Assembly (NCBI GenBank): GCA_023268595.1
Contig: JALQUD010000071.1
Location: 1 to 5,426, forward strand
DNA length: 5,426 bases
Direction: 5' to 3'
DNA from: Candidatus Saccharimonadia bacterium
Lineage (GTDB): Bacteria > Patescibacteriota > Saccharimonadia > Saccharimonadales > UBA4665
Shown here: positions 1 through 5,294 of the stretch, piece after piece
Layout: every line of letters begins with the position of its first letter
How positions within the stretch are numbered: the stretch's first letter is position 1
The notes under the pieces: generated by a model
Seen by the model: only the letters and a program-made list of their open reading frames with translations
Told to the model about the DNA's origin: nothing
Database searches by the model: none
Position numbers and translations under genes: made by a program

Positions 1-35
1 CGGTTAAGCCAGCCGAACCCGTAGAGACAGACCCG

Positions 36-833
36 ATGAAAATGTCGGCCGCCCAATGGCGCCAGCAGTTCAAGGGTAAGGAGTACGGCGTAAAACGTGA
101 GGAGCATCACGCAGCAACGGTGCCGACCGAAGCACAGCTCGGCGTCCAGCTCAACGTCTACCGCCAGGCTGCGAACGGACAGTACGAGTACTTACTACTC
201 AACCGTACTGACCAGGGCCAGGCTATCTGGCAGTTCATAACGCAACGGGTCATCCAATCCGATACGCTGATCGACAGCCTGCGCCAGGCCGCCATCGAAC
301 AGGCCGGCCTGCATGGCTTCAAACGACTCAGCCAGCAGACATACAGCTATGAATGGTACGCTGGCAACTTGCGCGGACGTAACATCGTCTTCGCGGCCGA
401 GGTATCTCCCGGTGCCGCCATCACCATCAGCGACCCGCGCTTCAGCACCTACGCCTGGCTACCATACGCCGATGCGGTGCAGCGTGTGGAATGGAACGGC
501 AGCAAACAGGCGCTTGAGCAGCTCGACCGGCAGCTACAGGCTGGACGCAGCCAAGAGGCCGTCGACACCAGAGCAAGTCTGGTGACACATAGTCCGAACG
601 GCCGGACCGTGATACCGCCGGATTCGCCATCATCGGAACAACCGGCCGGCAATGGCGACGCGTCGGGAACATCGCCCGTACCGGTGACAACCACTACCGA
701 TGGCCGCTCACCGCACAACCCATACGGAGACAACGTACCAAAGAGCTTGCCGGATGTGGCCGAAGACGGACTCGATGAACTCAAACCATATCCCGAAGAA
801 GATGACGAGCGCACAGGAGGCTGGTTACTATGA
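36..833 (+). CDS. Degenerate Nudix-fold protein with acidic disordered C-terminal tail
   Basis: 265 residues if translation starts at 36. Residues 35-168 follow the Nudix fold seen in NudB-like dihydroneopterin/dATP pyrophosphohydrolases: a strand GVQLNVYR, then EYLLLNR, then WQFIT just before the box position, and a late YAWLPYADAV...W..SKQALEQL segment like the NudB C-terminal helix. The Nudix box (GX5EX7REUXEEXGU) falls at residues 70-92 but reads Q70, D76, Q84-A85-A86, E88-Q89, G91-L92. The starting Gly, the Arg-Glu pair and one metal-binding Glu are therefore lost, and hydrolysis is unlikely; a binding or regulatory role is inferred. Residues 170-265 are Pro/Ser/Thr/Gly-rich and become acidic (EEDDE), with no fold I recognise. 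The stop overlaps the next gene's ATG by 4 bases. No good SD precedes ATG 36 (ATG 42 is an alternative), and the frame stays open to the window edge, so the true start may lie upstream. Confidence 0.8.
   Translation: MKMSAAQWRQQFKGKEYGVKREEHHAATVPTEAQLGVQLNVYRQAANGQYEYLLLNRTDQGQAIWQFITQRVIQSDTLIDSLRQAAIEQAGLHGFKRLSQQTYSYEWYAGNLRGRNIVFAAEVSPGAAITISDPRFSTYAWLPYADAVQRVEWNGSKQALEQLDRQLQAGRSQEAVDTRASLVTHSPNGRTVIPPDSPSSEQPAGNGDASGTSPVPVTTTTDGRSPHNPYGDNVPKSLPDVAEDGLDELKPYPEEDDERTGGWLL
815..820 (+). promoter_or_regulatory. Shine-Dalgarno AGGAGG for the MscS gene
   Basis: A perfect AGGAGG sits 9 bases before the ATG at 830, inside the last codons of the Nudix-like gene. It supports the start at 830. 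Together with the ATGA stop/start overlap it indicates that the channel is co-transcribed with, and translationally coupled to, the upstream gene. Confidence 0.8.
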
Positions 834-1762
834 ACGAATTACAGAAAGACACCAGCTCAGGACCATTACAGCCGATCGGCGATCTGTTCGGCTATATCGC
901 CGACGCTAGCCCGTGGGTGCACGTATTACTGACCGTCCTGCTCCTGGCACTGGCGCAGATGGCACTGCGCTACCTTATAGATCAGATCGTCGAACGGAGC
1001 GTCCGCAGTCTCAAGCACGGCAGCCGGTCAGAAGAGAAGAAGCGTGAAGCCACGCTTAAGAACTTCTTCCGCACCGCGCTGGCCATCGTGCTTTGGATCG
1101 TCGGCGTCATCCTGATCCTGTCCATCCTGAAGGTCAACTTGTCCGGTCTGCTGGCCAGCGCCGGCCTGATCGGCGTGGTAGCCGGTATCGGCGGCCAAAG
1201 CCTTATCAAGGACTGTCTGAGCGGCCTGTTCATCATCTTCGAGAACCAGTTGCGCGTCGATGATATCGTCACCATCGCCACACCGACCGCCACCGTCTCC
1301 GGACTCGTCGAAGAAGTCACCATCCGCACCACCCGTCTGCGCGACCTGGATGGCAACCTGCACATCCTAACCAATGGCAACATCGGCGTCATCACCAACA
1401 TGTCGTACCAATTCGCCCAGGTCAACGTGGATATCAACATCAGCTACGACACCGACATCGATCTGGTCGAGGACCTGATCAAGCAGGCTGGCGCCGCCAC
1501 GGCCGCCAACGCATTGTTCAAGGATAACGTGTTGGAGCCGATCGAACTGCTCCGCGTCGACAAGCTGGGTGATTCAGCCGTGACGCTGAAGGCGCTTGGC
1601 AAGGTCAAGCCGGGCAGCCAATGGGAAGTCGCCGGCGATTTCCGGCGCCAGTTGAAAAAGCTGTTTGATAAGCACGGCATCGCCGCGCCGTATAATACGC
1701 TGATCGTCCGCCCACACGACGCAGGCAAGGGTAGCGGCCGGCCAAAGGTAAAGCAAGCCTAA
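830..1762 (+). CDS. MscS-family small-conductance mechanosensitive channel
   Basis: A 310-residue protein of the MscS family, whose members form heptameric inner-membrane channels that open under membrane tension and release solutes during hypo-osmotic shock. Hydrophobic helices lie at about residues 29-51 and 80-100. A pore-lining third helix at 105-135 is rich in Gly and Ala (SAGLIGVVAGIGGQSLIKD). The hallmark beta domain follows at 136-195: FIIFENQLRVDD, VSGLVEEVTIRTTRLRDLDG and HILTNGNI, where many relatives have Pro-Asn in place of Thr-Asn. The mixed alpha/beta C-terminal domain runs to about 285, then a short basic tail. Length and three-helix layout match the small MscS/YkuT-type channels rather than the large MscK/YbiO forms. 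The start is fixed by AGGAGG at 815-820. Specific substrate and gating properties cannot be read from sequence. Confidence 0.95.
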   Translation: MNELQKDTSSGPLQPIGDLFGYIADASPWVHVLLTVLLLALAQMALRYLIDQIVERSVRSLKHGSRSEEKKREATLKNFFRTALAIVLWIVGVILILSILKVNLSGLLASAGLIGVVAGIGGQSLIKDCLSGLFIIFENQLRVDDIVTIATPTATVSGLVEEVTIRTTRLRDLDGNLHILTNGNIGVITNMSYQFAQVNVDINISYDTDIDLVEDLIKQAGAATAANALFKDNVLEPIELLRVDKLGDSAVTLKALGKVKPGSQWEVAGDFRRQLKKLFDKHGIAAPYNTLIVRPHDAGKGSGRPKVKQA

Positions 1763-1784
1763 AAAGTTGTGTCATACTAGGACG

Positions 1785-2114
1785 ATGCAATTACGCAAAT
1801 ACCGTTGGAGCAAAGATTACGAGTCGGCCGAGGAAGAACTTGAGGCATTGTTCGCACATAAGAAGATAACCGCCGAAAAGTGGCATGCCGAGGAGTTCGA
1901 GGAATTTCCGGCGCATAGCCACGATTATGACAAGCAGCTGTGGTGCGCCGAAGGTTCGATCGTCTTTACCGTCGACGACGGCAGCAGCCAAGGCAAGCGC
2001 ATCTCCATGCAGCCGGGCGACGCCCTGGATTTACCCTCTGGCACGACCCATTCAGCTGTCGCCGGGTTCACCGGTGCGGTTTGCTATGAATCGCACGCCA
2101 GCAAGCGTCCGTAG
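1785..2114 (+). CDS. Small single-domain cupin protein
   Basis: 109 residues from ATG 1785. A helical N-terminus (residues 1-30) is followed by a conserved beta-barrel cupin. Motif 1 is HSHDYDKQLWCAEG at 44-57, keeping the H-x-H metal ligands and the Gly, but the usual Glu ligand position holds Lys50. Motif 2 is complete: GDALDLPSGTTH at 78-89, matching GX5PXGX2H, with His89 as the expected third histidine ligand. Such small cupins bind a divalent metal and may act as isomerases, dioxygenases or sensors; the function here is not determinable. The gap to the MscS stop is 22 bases, so co-transcription is likely. Start choice is uncertain: AGGA at 1779-1782 is only 2 bases from the ATG, and an in-frame TTG at 1767 has no SD. 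ATG 1785 is preferred because the protein begins naturally there. Confidence 0.85.
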   Translation: MQLRKYRWSKDYESAEEELEALFAHKKITAEKWHAEEFEEFPAHSHDYDKQLWCAEGSIVFTVDDGSSQGKRISMQPGDALDLPSGTTHSAVAGFTGAVCYESHASKRP

Positions 2115-2130
2115 CCATAGCGCTGCTGCT

Positions 2131-2158
2131 TTGACATAAACGCCTGCGGCGGTATACT
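2131..2158 (+). promoter_or_regulatory. Sigma70-like promoter, TTGACA-16-TATACT
   Basis: A perfect -35 TTGACA (2131-2136) and a near-consensus -10 TATACT (2153-2158) are separated by 16 bases. It lies 16 bases beyond the cupin stop and points at the 2216 gene. Transcription should start near 2165, giving an untranslated leader of about 50 bases. It separates the left operon from the 175-residue protein gene. Confidence 0.85.
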
Positions 2159-2203
2159 TGTCGGGTTCAATCCAACAGGATGGACTTCGATCGACAGATC
2201 CGA

Positions 2204-2210
2204 GAGGTGA
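2204..2210 (+). promoter_or_regulatory. Shine-Dalgarno GAGGTGA deciding the 2216 start
   Basis: GAGGTGA matches the anti-SD complement GGAGGTGA over seven bases and lies 5 bases before ATG 2216. An in-frame ATG at 2180 would add 12 residues but has only AACAGG abutting it, so the shorter protein is preferred. Confidence 0.8.
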
Positions 2211-2215
2211 GGAAC

Positions 2216-2743
2216 ATGGCATTCACGGTGCACGGTCTGGGCGGCGAGGACGGACCGACGCTGGTATTCGACGAAGGCGACGGCTGCCCGATGGTCTTGC
2301 TACCCGAGGATGTCAAGGCGGCCAGACCGGTCATGCATCGGCTGGTCAGCCCGACCGAGGACTTCAGCGCACTCGGCAAGCTCAGACTCGGCGACGGCCG
2401 CATGCTCTCCATTGACAAGTCGGCATGCTACACCGTGGAGTTCGACGACATCTCAGCAGTCGTGTTGGGAGGGTCAATGTCGAGTGAACCGTTGGAAATC
2501 AGCAGGTTGGCCATCTTCGGCAAGAAGTACGGCAAGACCACGATGGTGCATCTTGACCCGCGTCACAGCCACAAGCTCGTTAGCAGGTTCATGCCGATCC
2601 AGCTCGAGAAGAGCGGTGAGGTACGGTTCGACTCCGACCGAGTCATCTACCGTCTCAACAAGGGAAGCCGGCTCATGACACTGCGCATCGGTGTCGCCAT
2701 GACCGCCAATGGTTCGCCACTGCAGGCACCCACCACCATCTGA
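2216..2743 (+). CDS. Hypothetical soluble protein, probably beta-rich
   Basis: 175 residues, not recognised. There is no signal peptide and no membrane helix. Alternating hydrophobic stretches suggest mainly beta structure: TLVFDE, PMVLLP, YTVEFDDISAVVLGG, LEISRLAIFG, TTMVHLD, GEVRFDSDRVIYRL and MTLRIGVAM. A basic patch FGKKYGK (101-107), DPRHSHK (114-120) and KGSR (149-152) could contact nucleic acid or phosphate, but this is only inferred from charge. The C-terminal residues APTTI look disordered. It has its own promoter (2131-2158), a strong SD, and a large hairpin after its stop, so it is probably expressed as a single-gene unit. The protein-like composition and consistent signals make it a real gene; the function is unknown. 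Confidence 0.85.
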   Translation: MAFTVHGLGGEDGPTLVFDEGDGCPMVLLPEDVKAARPVMHRLVSPTEDFSALGKLRLGDGRMLSIDKSACYTVEFDDISAVVLGGSMSSEPLEISRLAIFGKKYGKTTMVHLDPRHSHKLVSRFMPIQLEKSGEVRFDSDRVIYRLNKGSRLMTLRIGVAMTANGSPLQAPTTI

Positions 2744-2763
2744 CCCGTCCGACCTGTCCGATC

Positions 2764-2811
2764 TCCGGAACGGAGGCATCGCGCCACACGCGCCCATGCC
2801 TCCGCTCCGGA
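2764..2811 (+). terminator. Long GC-rich hairpin after the 175-residue protein gene
   Basis: The arms at 2764-2779 (TCCGGAACGGAGGCAT) and 2796-2811 (ATGCCTCCGCTCCGGA) pair over 16 bp with a single mismatch. The 16-base loop contains a smaller CGCG/CGCG stem (2780-2783 with 2789-2792). It begins 20 bases after the stop. No T-tract follows (the next bases are actaccaag), so it is not a classical intrinsic terminator. It may stop transcription with Rho, protect a 3' end, or separate expression of this gene from the TM2 gene. Confidence 0.6.
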
Positions 2812-2860
2812 ACTACCAAGTTATTCAATATGCATCACTACAGCAATCCATCGAAATCCG

Positions 2861-2875
2861 TGGTATTTTATACAT
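2861..2875 (+). promoter_or_regulatory. Possible extended -10 promoter for the TM2 gene
   Basis: The AT-rich patch TGGTATTTTATACAT contains an extended -10 form (TG-N-TATTTT, 2861-2869) and an overlapping TATACA (2869-2874). No good -35 lies upstream, so the call rests on the -10 region and on its position 25-40 bases before the start codon, after a hairpin. Confidence 0.45.
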
Positions 2876-2888
2876 AGAAACGCTAACC

Positions 2889-2895
2889 AGGAGAT
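2889..2895 (+). promoter_or_regulatory. Shine-Dalgarno AGGAGAT deciding the 2901 start
   Basis: AGGAGAT lies 5 bases before ATG 2901. It fixes this start over in-frame upstream codons reaching back to 2709, which would run through the preceding gene and the hairpin. Confidence 0.75.
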
Positions 2896-2900
2896 ACGTC

Positions 2901-3449
2901 ATGGATAAGAACACCGATACTTTGCCAACCCCAGGCACCGAACAGCCAAGCGGCCCGAACAACACGACCGGGCACGAAGCGCCCATAAGCGACCGGCCGG
3001 CTGCCAACCCGGCCTCGCCGCAGCAGCCAGGCACGACGGGAGGCGAGAACCCCGACAAGAACTATCTGGTAGCTTTGCTCATTTCTTACTTCTTAGGAAA
3101 CCTCGGTATCGACCGTTTTTACTTAGGTAAAGTCGGTAGCGGCATAGCCAAGCTGGTGACCCTCGGTGGATTGGGCATATGGCACGTCGTAGACCTGTTG
3201 CTGGTGGCGTTTGGAAAACTCAAGGCCAAGGACGATGACCGGCCACTGGAAGGTTTCGCCAAGAACTACCAGTGGGTCAAGCTGGCGGTCATCATCGTCG
3301 CCGTCTTCAACGTCGTGGTGGTCGTCGGCATGATCAGCTTGTTCATTATCTTGGCAGCTAACGGCAGCCTGGACGAGCGCAACGACCGGATGGACCGCAT
3401 GGACTACGGACCACGCCAGCGCCAGCTGCTCGATTCCGATATCAATTAA
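2901..3449 (+). CDS. TM2-domain membrane protein with Pro-rich N-terminus
   Basis: 182 residues. Residues 1-50 are rich in Pro, Gly, Asn and Thr and look disordered. Residues 53-104 are a TM2 domain: helix YLVALLISYFLG, the hallmark turn GIDRFYLG (69-76, with the family's DRFYLG motif at 71-76), then KVGSGIAKLVTLGGLGIWHVVDLLLVAF, the second helix. Unlike a minimal TM2 protein, it has a third strongly hydrophobic helix at 126-152 (KLAVIIVAVFNVVVVVGMIS...) and a short polar tail containing DERNDRMDRMD. TM2 proteins are common in bacteria, but most have no assigned reaction; membrane location is the firm inference. Three segments imply that the two ends lie on opposite sides of the membrane. The gene has its own SD and a probable promoter. 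Confidence 0.9.
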   Translation: MDKNTDTLPTPGTEQPSGPNNTTGHEAPISDRPAANPASPQQPGTTGGENPDKNYLVALLISYFLGNLGIDRFYLGKVGSGIAKLVTLGGLGIWHVVDLLLVAFGKLKAKDDDRPLEGFAKNYQWVKLAVIIVAVFNVVVVVGMISLFIILAANGSLDERNDRMDRMDYGPRQRQLLDSDIN

Positions 3450-3468
3450 TAAAACGGTTTGGGATTGC

Positions 3469-3535
3469 GGGCGGACACGACGTGTAAGAGGTAGCGAAGG
3501 CGAAAGCCTCCGGTACGTTACCGTCGTGTCCGCCC
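3469..3535. terminator. Branched hairpin between convergent genes, likely bidirectional terminator
   Basis: A perfect 14-bp stem pairs 3469-3482 (GGGCGGACACGACG) with 3522-3535. Inside it are AGGC-GAAA-GCCT (3498-3509), a 4-bp stem capped by a GNRA tetraloop, and CGGTA-CGT-TACCG (3511-3523), which competes for two bases of the outer stem; GTAA/TTAC (3484-3487 with 3518-3521) can instead extend the outer stem with one bulge. It lies 19 bases beyond the TM2 stop and 12 bases beyond the stop of the minus-strand operon, so it suits ending both transcripts. No T-tract adjoins either side; a TTTTATTAATT run occurs on the minus strand only about 12 bases beyond the stem. A small structured RNA is an alternative. 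Confidence 0.6.
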
Positions 3536-3547
3536 AAGGGCAGCTCC

Positions 3548-4027
3548 TTATCCCATCAGATCCACTTCGTAGGCGGTGATGACAGCCTGCTGCAGATCGG
3601 TCATACCGACCGACAGACGGGCCTGCCGCTTCTGGATGTCAGCGCCGGCGCAGCCGGGCTGGGCTTGCAACGACGAACCCAACAGGGCAGCGTCATACAG
3701 CGCCGTCAGCAGCAGATGTGACGGAACTGCCACCGTGCTACGTTCAGGCGAACCACCGGCCAGGGCCGATTGTAACGTCAGCGACAAGCGCTGCGCAGCC
3801 TCGACCGCCGAAGAGCCGACGTAGTAGTCACCAGCCTCCAAGCCGGCGTACACCACATCGTTCAACCGACGGTAGTCATCACGGATTGCGACCAGCAGGC
3901 CGGGCGCCAGCGTCATCGTGCGGGCATCCTCGATGACCGGCCCACCGGGCGTGATGACGATCTCGAACATGCCGACGGGCAGACGCGGGATGTAGCGCGT
4001 CGCAAACCTGTCAGTCACTCGTGCCAT
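3548..4027 (-). CDS. Hypothetical protein, third gene of the minus-strand operon
   Basis: 159 residues, not recognised. The N-terminal third (MARVTDRFATRYIPRLPVGMFEIVITPGG, then PVIEDARTMTLAPG) looks like beta strands. From about residue 44 the protein is mostly amphipathic helix (LLVAIRDDYRRLNDVVYAGL, SAVEAAQRLSLTLQSAL, SHLLLTALYDAALLGSSL, MTDLQQAVITAYEV). There is no signal peptide and no clear membrane helix. Cysteine occurs once (PGCAG), so a metal cluster is unlikely. No SD precedes ATG 4027; the start lies 9 bases after the stop of the 101-residue gene, so translation probably depends on reinitiation from it. The helical C-terminal part would suit an oligomer or a partner-binding role within a complex of operon products, which is inference only. 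Confidence 0.8.
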   Translation of the reverse strand: MARVTDRFATRYIPRLPVGMFEIVITPGGPVIEDARTMTLAPGLLVAIRDDYRRLNDVVYAGLEAGDYYVGSSAVEAAQRLSLTLQSALAGGSPERSTVAVPSHLLLTALYDAALLGSSLQAQPGCAGADIQKRQARLSVGMTDLQQAVITAYEVDLMG

Positions 4028-4036
4028 CGGCAGTTC

Positions 4037-4342
4037 TTAGTTGACCACCACGTGTTCGGCGCCGATGGTCCGGTCGGACACATTGACGGTGCAGTCGATG
4101 GCATCATCGCGTACTGACGTCATGGAGTCGATGGAGTGCTTGTATAGCCCCATGAACCCTTCAGCCCGCCAGTAGGCAGCCAGTTGGCCATCGGCCAGCC
4201 GGCGCAGCATGACGTGCAGGCCATCGGGCTCACCGGCCATCGCCAGCGTCTCGGTGTCTCCGACCTTGGCCGTCTTGGTCAGGGTGGTGCGACACTCTTC
4301 CAGGAAACCGCCAAAGCGGTCGTAGTCAGACGGATCGGTCAT
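4037..4342 (-). CDS. Small hypothetical protein, second gene of the minus-strand operon
   Basis: 101 residues, not recognised. Residues 1-28 are polar and partly helical (DYDRFGGFLEECRTTLTKTAKV). The rest looks like a small alpha/beta domain with strands ETLAMAGE, GLHVMLRRLADGQLAAYWRA, a helix around MGLYKHSIDSMTSV, and a closing strand region DCTVNVSDRTIGAEHVVVN. The layout of strand-turn-strand followed by a helix is that of a compact intracellular domain; there is no membrane segment. ATG 4342 is chosen because GAGAGGA lies 6 bases upstream; longer readings of this frame back to 4684 would overlap the upstream gene and have no SD. It sits 16 bases after the 291-residue gene and 9 bases before the 159-residue gene. 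Confidence 0.8.
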   Translation of the reverse strand: MTDPSDYDRFGGFLEECRTTLTKTAKVGDTETLAMAGEPDGLHVMLRRLADGQLAAYWRAEGFMGLYKHSIDSMTSVRDDAIDCTVNVSDRTIGAEHVVVN

Positions 4343-4348
4343 TCCGTG

Positions 4349-4355
4349 TCCTCTC
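4349..4355 (-). promoter_or_regulatory. Shine-Dalgarno GAGAGGA for the 101-residue gene
   Basis: On the minus strand GAGAGGA lies 6 bases before ATG 4342, inside the 16-base gap after the upstream stop. It decides the start of this gene against the longer open frame. Confidence 0.7.
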
Positions 4356-4358
4356 TCT

Positions 4359-5234
4359 TCAGTCTTCCAGGGTGGAAGCGTGCGGGCTGTTCGGACGATC
4401 ACATGGACGGGCTTGGGCGACGACGTCAGCGAGCAGCATCGGCAGCAGTAGAATGTCATCGGACTGGGCTCGGGCGAACTGCCTGAACTCACCACCGGAC
4501 ATGCCTGATGCCATGCGTTGGTACAGCCGGGCTGCGGTCGCCTCGAAGGCGTGTAGCTTAGGTAGCGGCACACGTAGCCATGACTCCGCCAATGTTGAGA
4601 CGTGAGCTTCATGTCCGGTGTCCAGCAGGTTGCCCAGCAACCGCTCGAACAGGACCAGCGACGAACCTGCCGTACCAGGAACATGCGCGTGGCTTTGCAG
4701 CCAGGCGATCAGCTGACTGGCGTATACCAGGGTCTGCTCCAGCACCGGCGAAGCCAATGGCATGTCGTCCGATGCGGTCACCAACGCGCCGTCGGCTCGC
4801 AAACGATATTCCGACAAGACAGGCGACAGACGGTACGCCAGCGACGGCTTACGGCCGACGTCCAGTATCATCCGACCGTCCTTGGCGGCGGTACCACCGA
4901 TGTGACAGTGGCCAGCCTTGAACGCGAAGTCCAGGTCGACTACCCGCTTGGGGTCGCCCAGCTTGTCATTGACGCTGACCTCTTCTACGCGGAGCAACGG
5001 TCGGCCAAAGACCTGGTGCCAGTAGGCAGCGTAGCGGTCTTCGGTCCCGGTCTCATCACGATCGTGATGCTTGACGATGACGACACGCCAGCCGGCATAG
5101 CCGTAGCAGTCAGCCACGACTTTCATGCCAGCCATGTCGCCATCGGTAGTCAGTACCGGTGCGGTCTGACGGTAGCGCGCGGCGTACCGGTTCAGTAGCT
5201 TGTTCGGCCGGTGTAGAAGCGGAGTCTCGTTCAT
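4359..5234 (-). CDS. Hypothetical protein, first gene of the minus-strand operon
   Basis: 291 residues, not recognised. The N-terminal half (about 1-150) is mixed alpha/beta: VLTTDGDMAGMKVVADCYGYAGWRVVIVKHH, then a polar acidic segment DRDETGTEDRY, then RVEEVSVND, RVVDLDFAFKAGHCHIGG, GRMILDVGRK and SLAYRLSPVLSEYRLRADGALV. The C-terminal half (160-275) is largely helical with amphipathic stretches (VLEQTLVYASQLIAWLQ, SSLVLFERLLGNLLD, LHAFEATAARLYQRM, DDILLLPMLLADVVAQA). KHHDRD (55-60) and GHCHIGG (108-114) hold clustered His/Asp/Cys that could bind a metal, but I cannot tie this to a known family. There is no signal peptide or transmembrane helix. A perfect SD (AGGAGG) precedes the start. A regulated promoter and structured leader lie upstream. 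Although unrecognised, its signals and protein-like composition make it convincing, and the 198-codon frame antisense to it lacks these signals. Confidence 0.85.
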   Translation of the reverse strand: MNETPLLHRPNKLLNRYAARYRQTAPVLTTDGDMAGMKVVADCYGYAGWRVVIVKHHDRDETGTEDRYAAYWHQVFGRPLLRVEEVSVNDKLGDPKRVVDLDFAFKAGHCHIGGTAAKDGRMILDVGRKPSLAYRLSPVLSEYRLRADGALVTASDDMPLASPVLEQTLVYASQLIAWLQSHAHVPGTAGSSLVLFERLLGNLLDTGHEAHVSTLAESWLRVPLPKLHAFEATAARLYQRMASGMSGGEFRQFARAQSDDILLLPMLLADVVAQARPCDRPNSPHASTLED

Positions 5235-5236
5235 TA

Positions 5237-5251
5237 CAACCTCCTAGGTTG
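5237..5251 (-). promoter_or_regulatory. SD of the 291-residue gene buried in a small hairpin
   Basis: On the minus strand the leader reads CAACCT-AGG-AGGTTG, a perfect 6-bp stem with a 3-base loop. The SD AGGAGG (5245 to 5240, 5 bases from ATG) occupies the loop and the 3' arm, so the folded leader should reduce ribosome access. The stem is short and may be only marginally stable; a translational control role is inferred. Confidence 0.55.
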
Positions 5252-5294
5252 GTAGAGCGGGGATGGAATCTTGGGAAGGAGCTTGTCCAGTCAT
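5244..5294 (-). CDS. Possible 16-codon upstream ORF in the operon leader
   Basis: From ATG 5294 to a TAG at 5246-5244, the minus strand encodes MTGQAPSQDSIPALPT. The stop overlaps the SD-burying hairpin of the downstream gene, an arrangement in which ribosomes finishing the upstream ORF would open the hairpin. A 4-bp hairpin (TGCC-TTT-GGCA, 5305-5295) directly precedes the ATG and there is no good SD, so translation is unproven and the ORF may be chance. Confidence 0.25.
   Translation of the reverse strand: MTGQAPSQDSIPALPT

Noticed and set aside
449..814. Minus-strand frame of 121 codons inside the Nudix-like gene
   Set aside because: It is a Ser-rich low-complexity shadow of the Pro/Ser/Thr-rich tail of the sense gene, with no start signals.
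2709..2900. N-terminal extension of the TM2 protein through the hairpin
   Set aside because: The frame is open by chance over the end of the previous gene and the GC-rich hairpin. AGGAGAT places the start at 2901.
3469..3535. Integron attC-like recombination site
   Set aside because: The paired arms are perfect and GC-rich, without the core R-site sequences, and no integrase or cassette array is visible. A terminator or structured RNA fits better.
4343..4684. Upstream extension of the 101-residue minus-strand gene
   Set aside because: The extension overlaps the 291-residue gene by over 300 bases and reads as a Cys/Ser/Arg-rich shadow. A good SD places the start at 4342.
4602..5198. Plus-strand open frame of 198 codons
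   Set aside because: It is antisense to the 291-residue gene, has no SD, and its translation is rich in Gln/Arg/Val as expected of a shadow frame. The minus-strand gene has a perfect SD, promoter and operon context.
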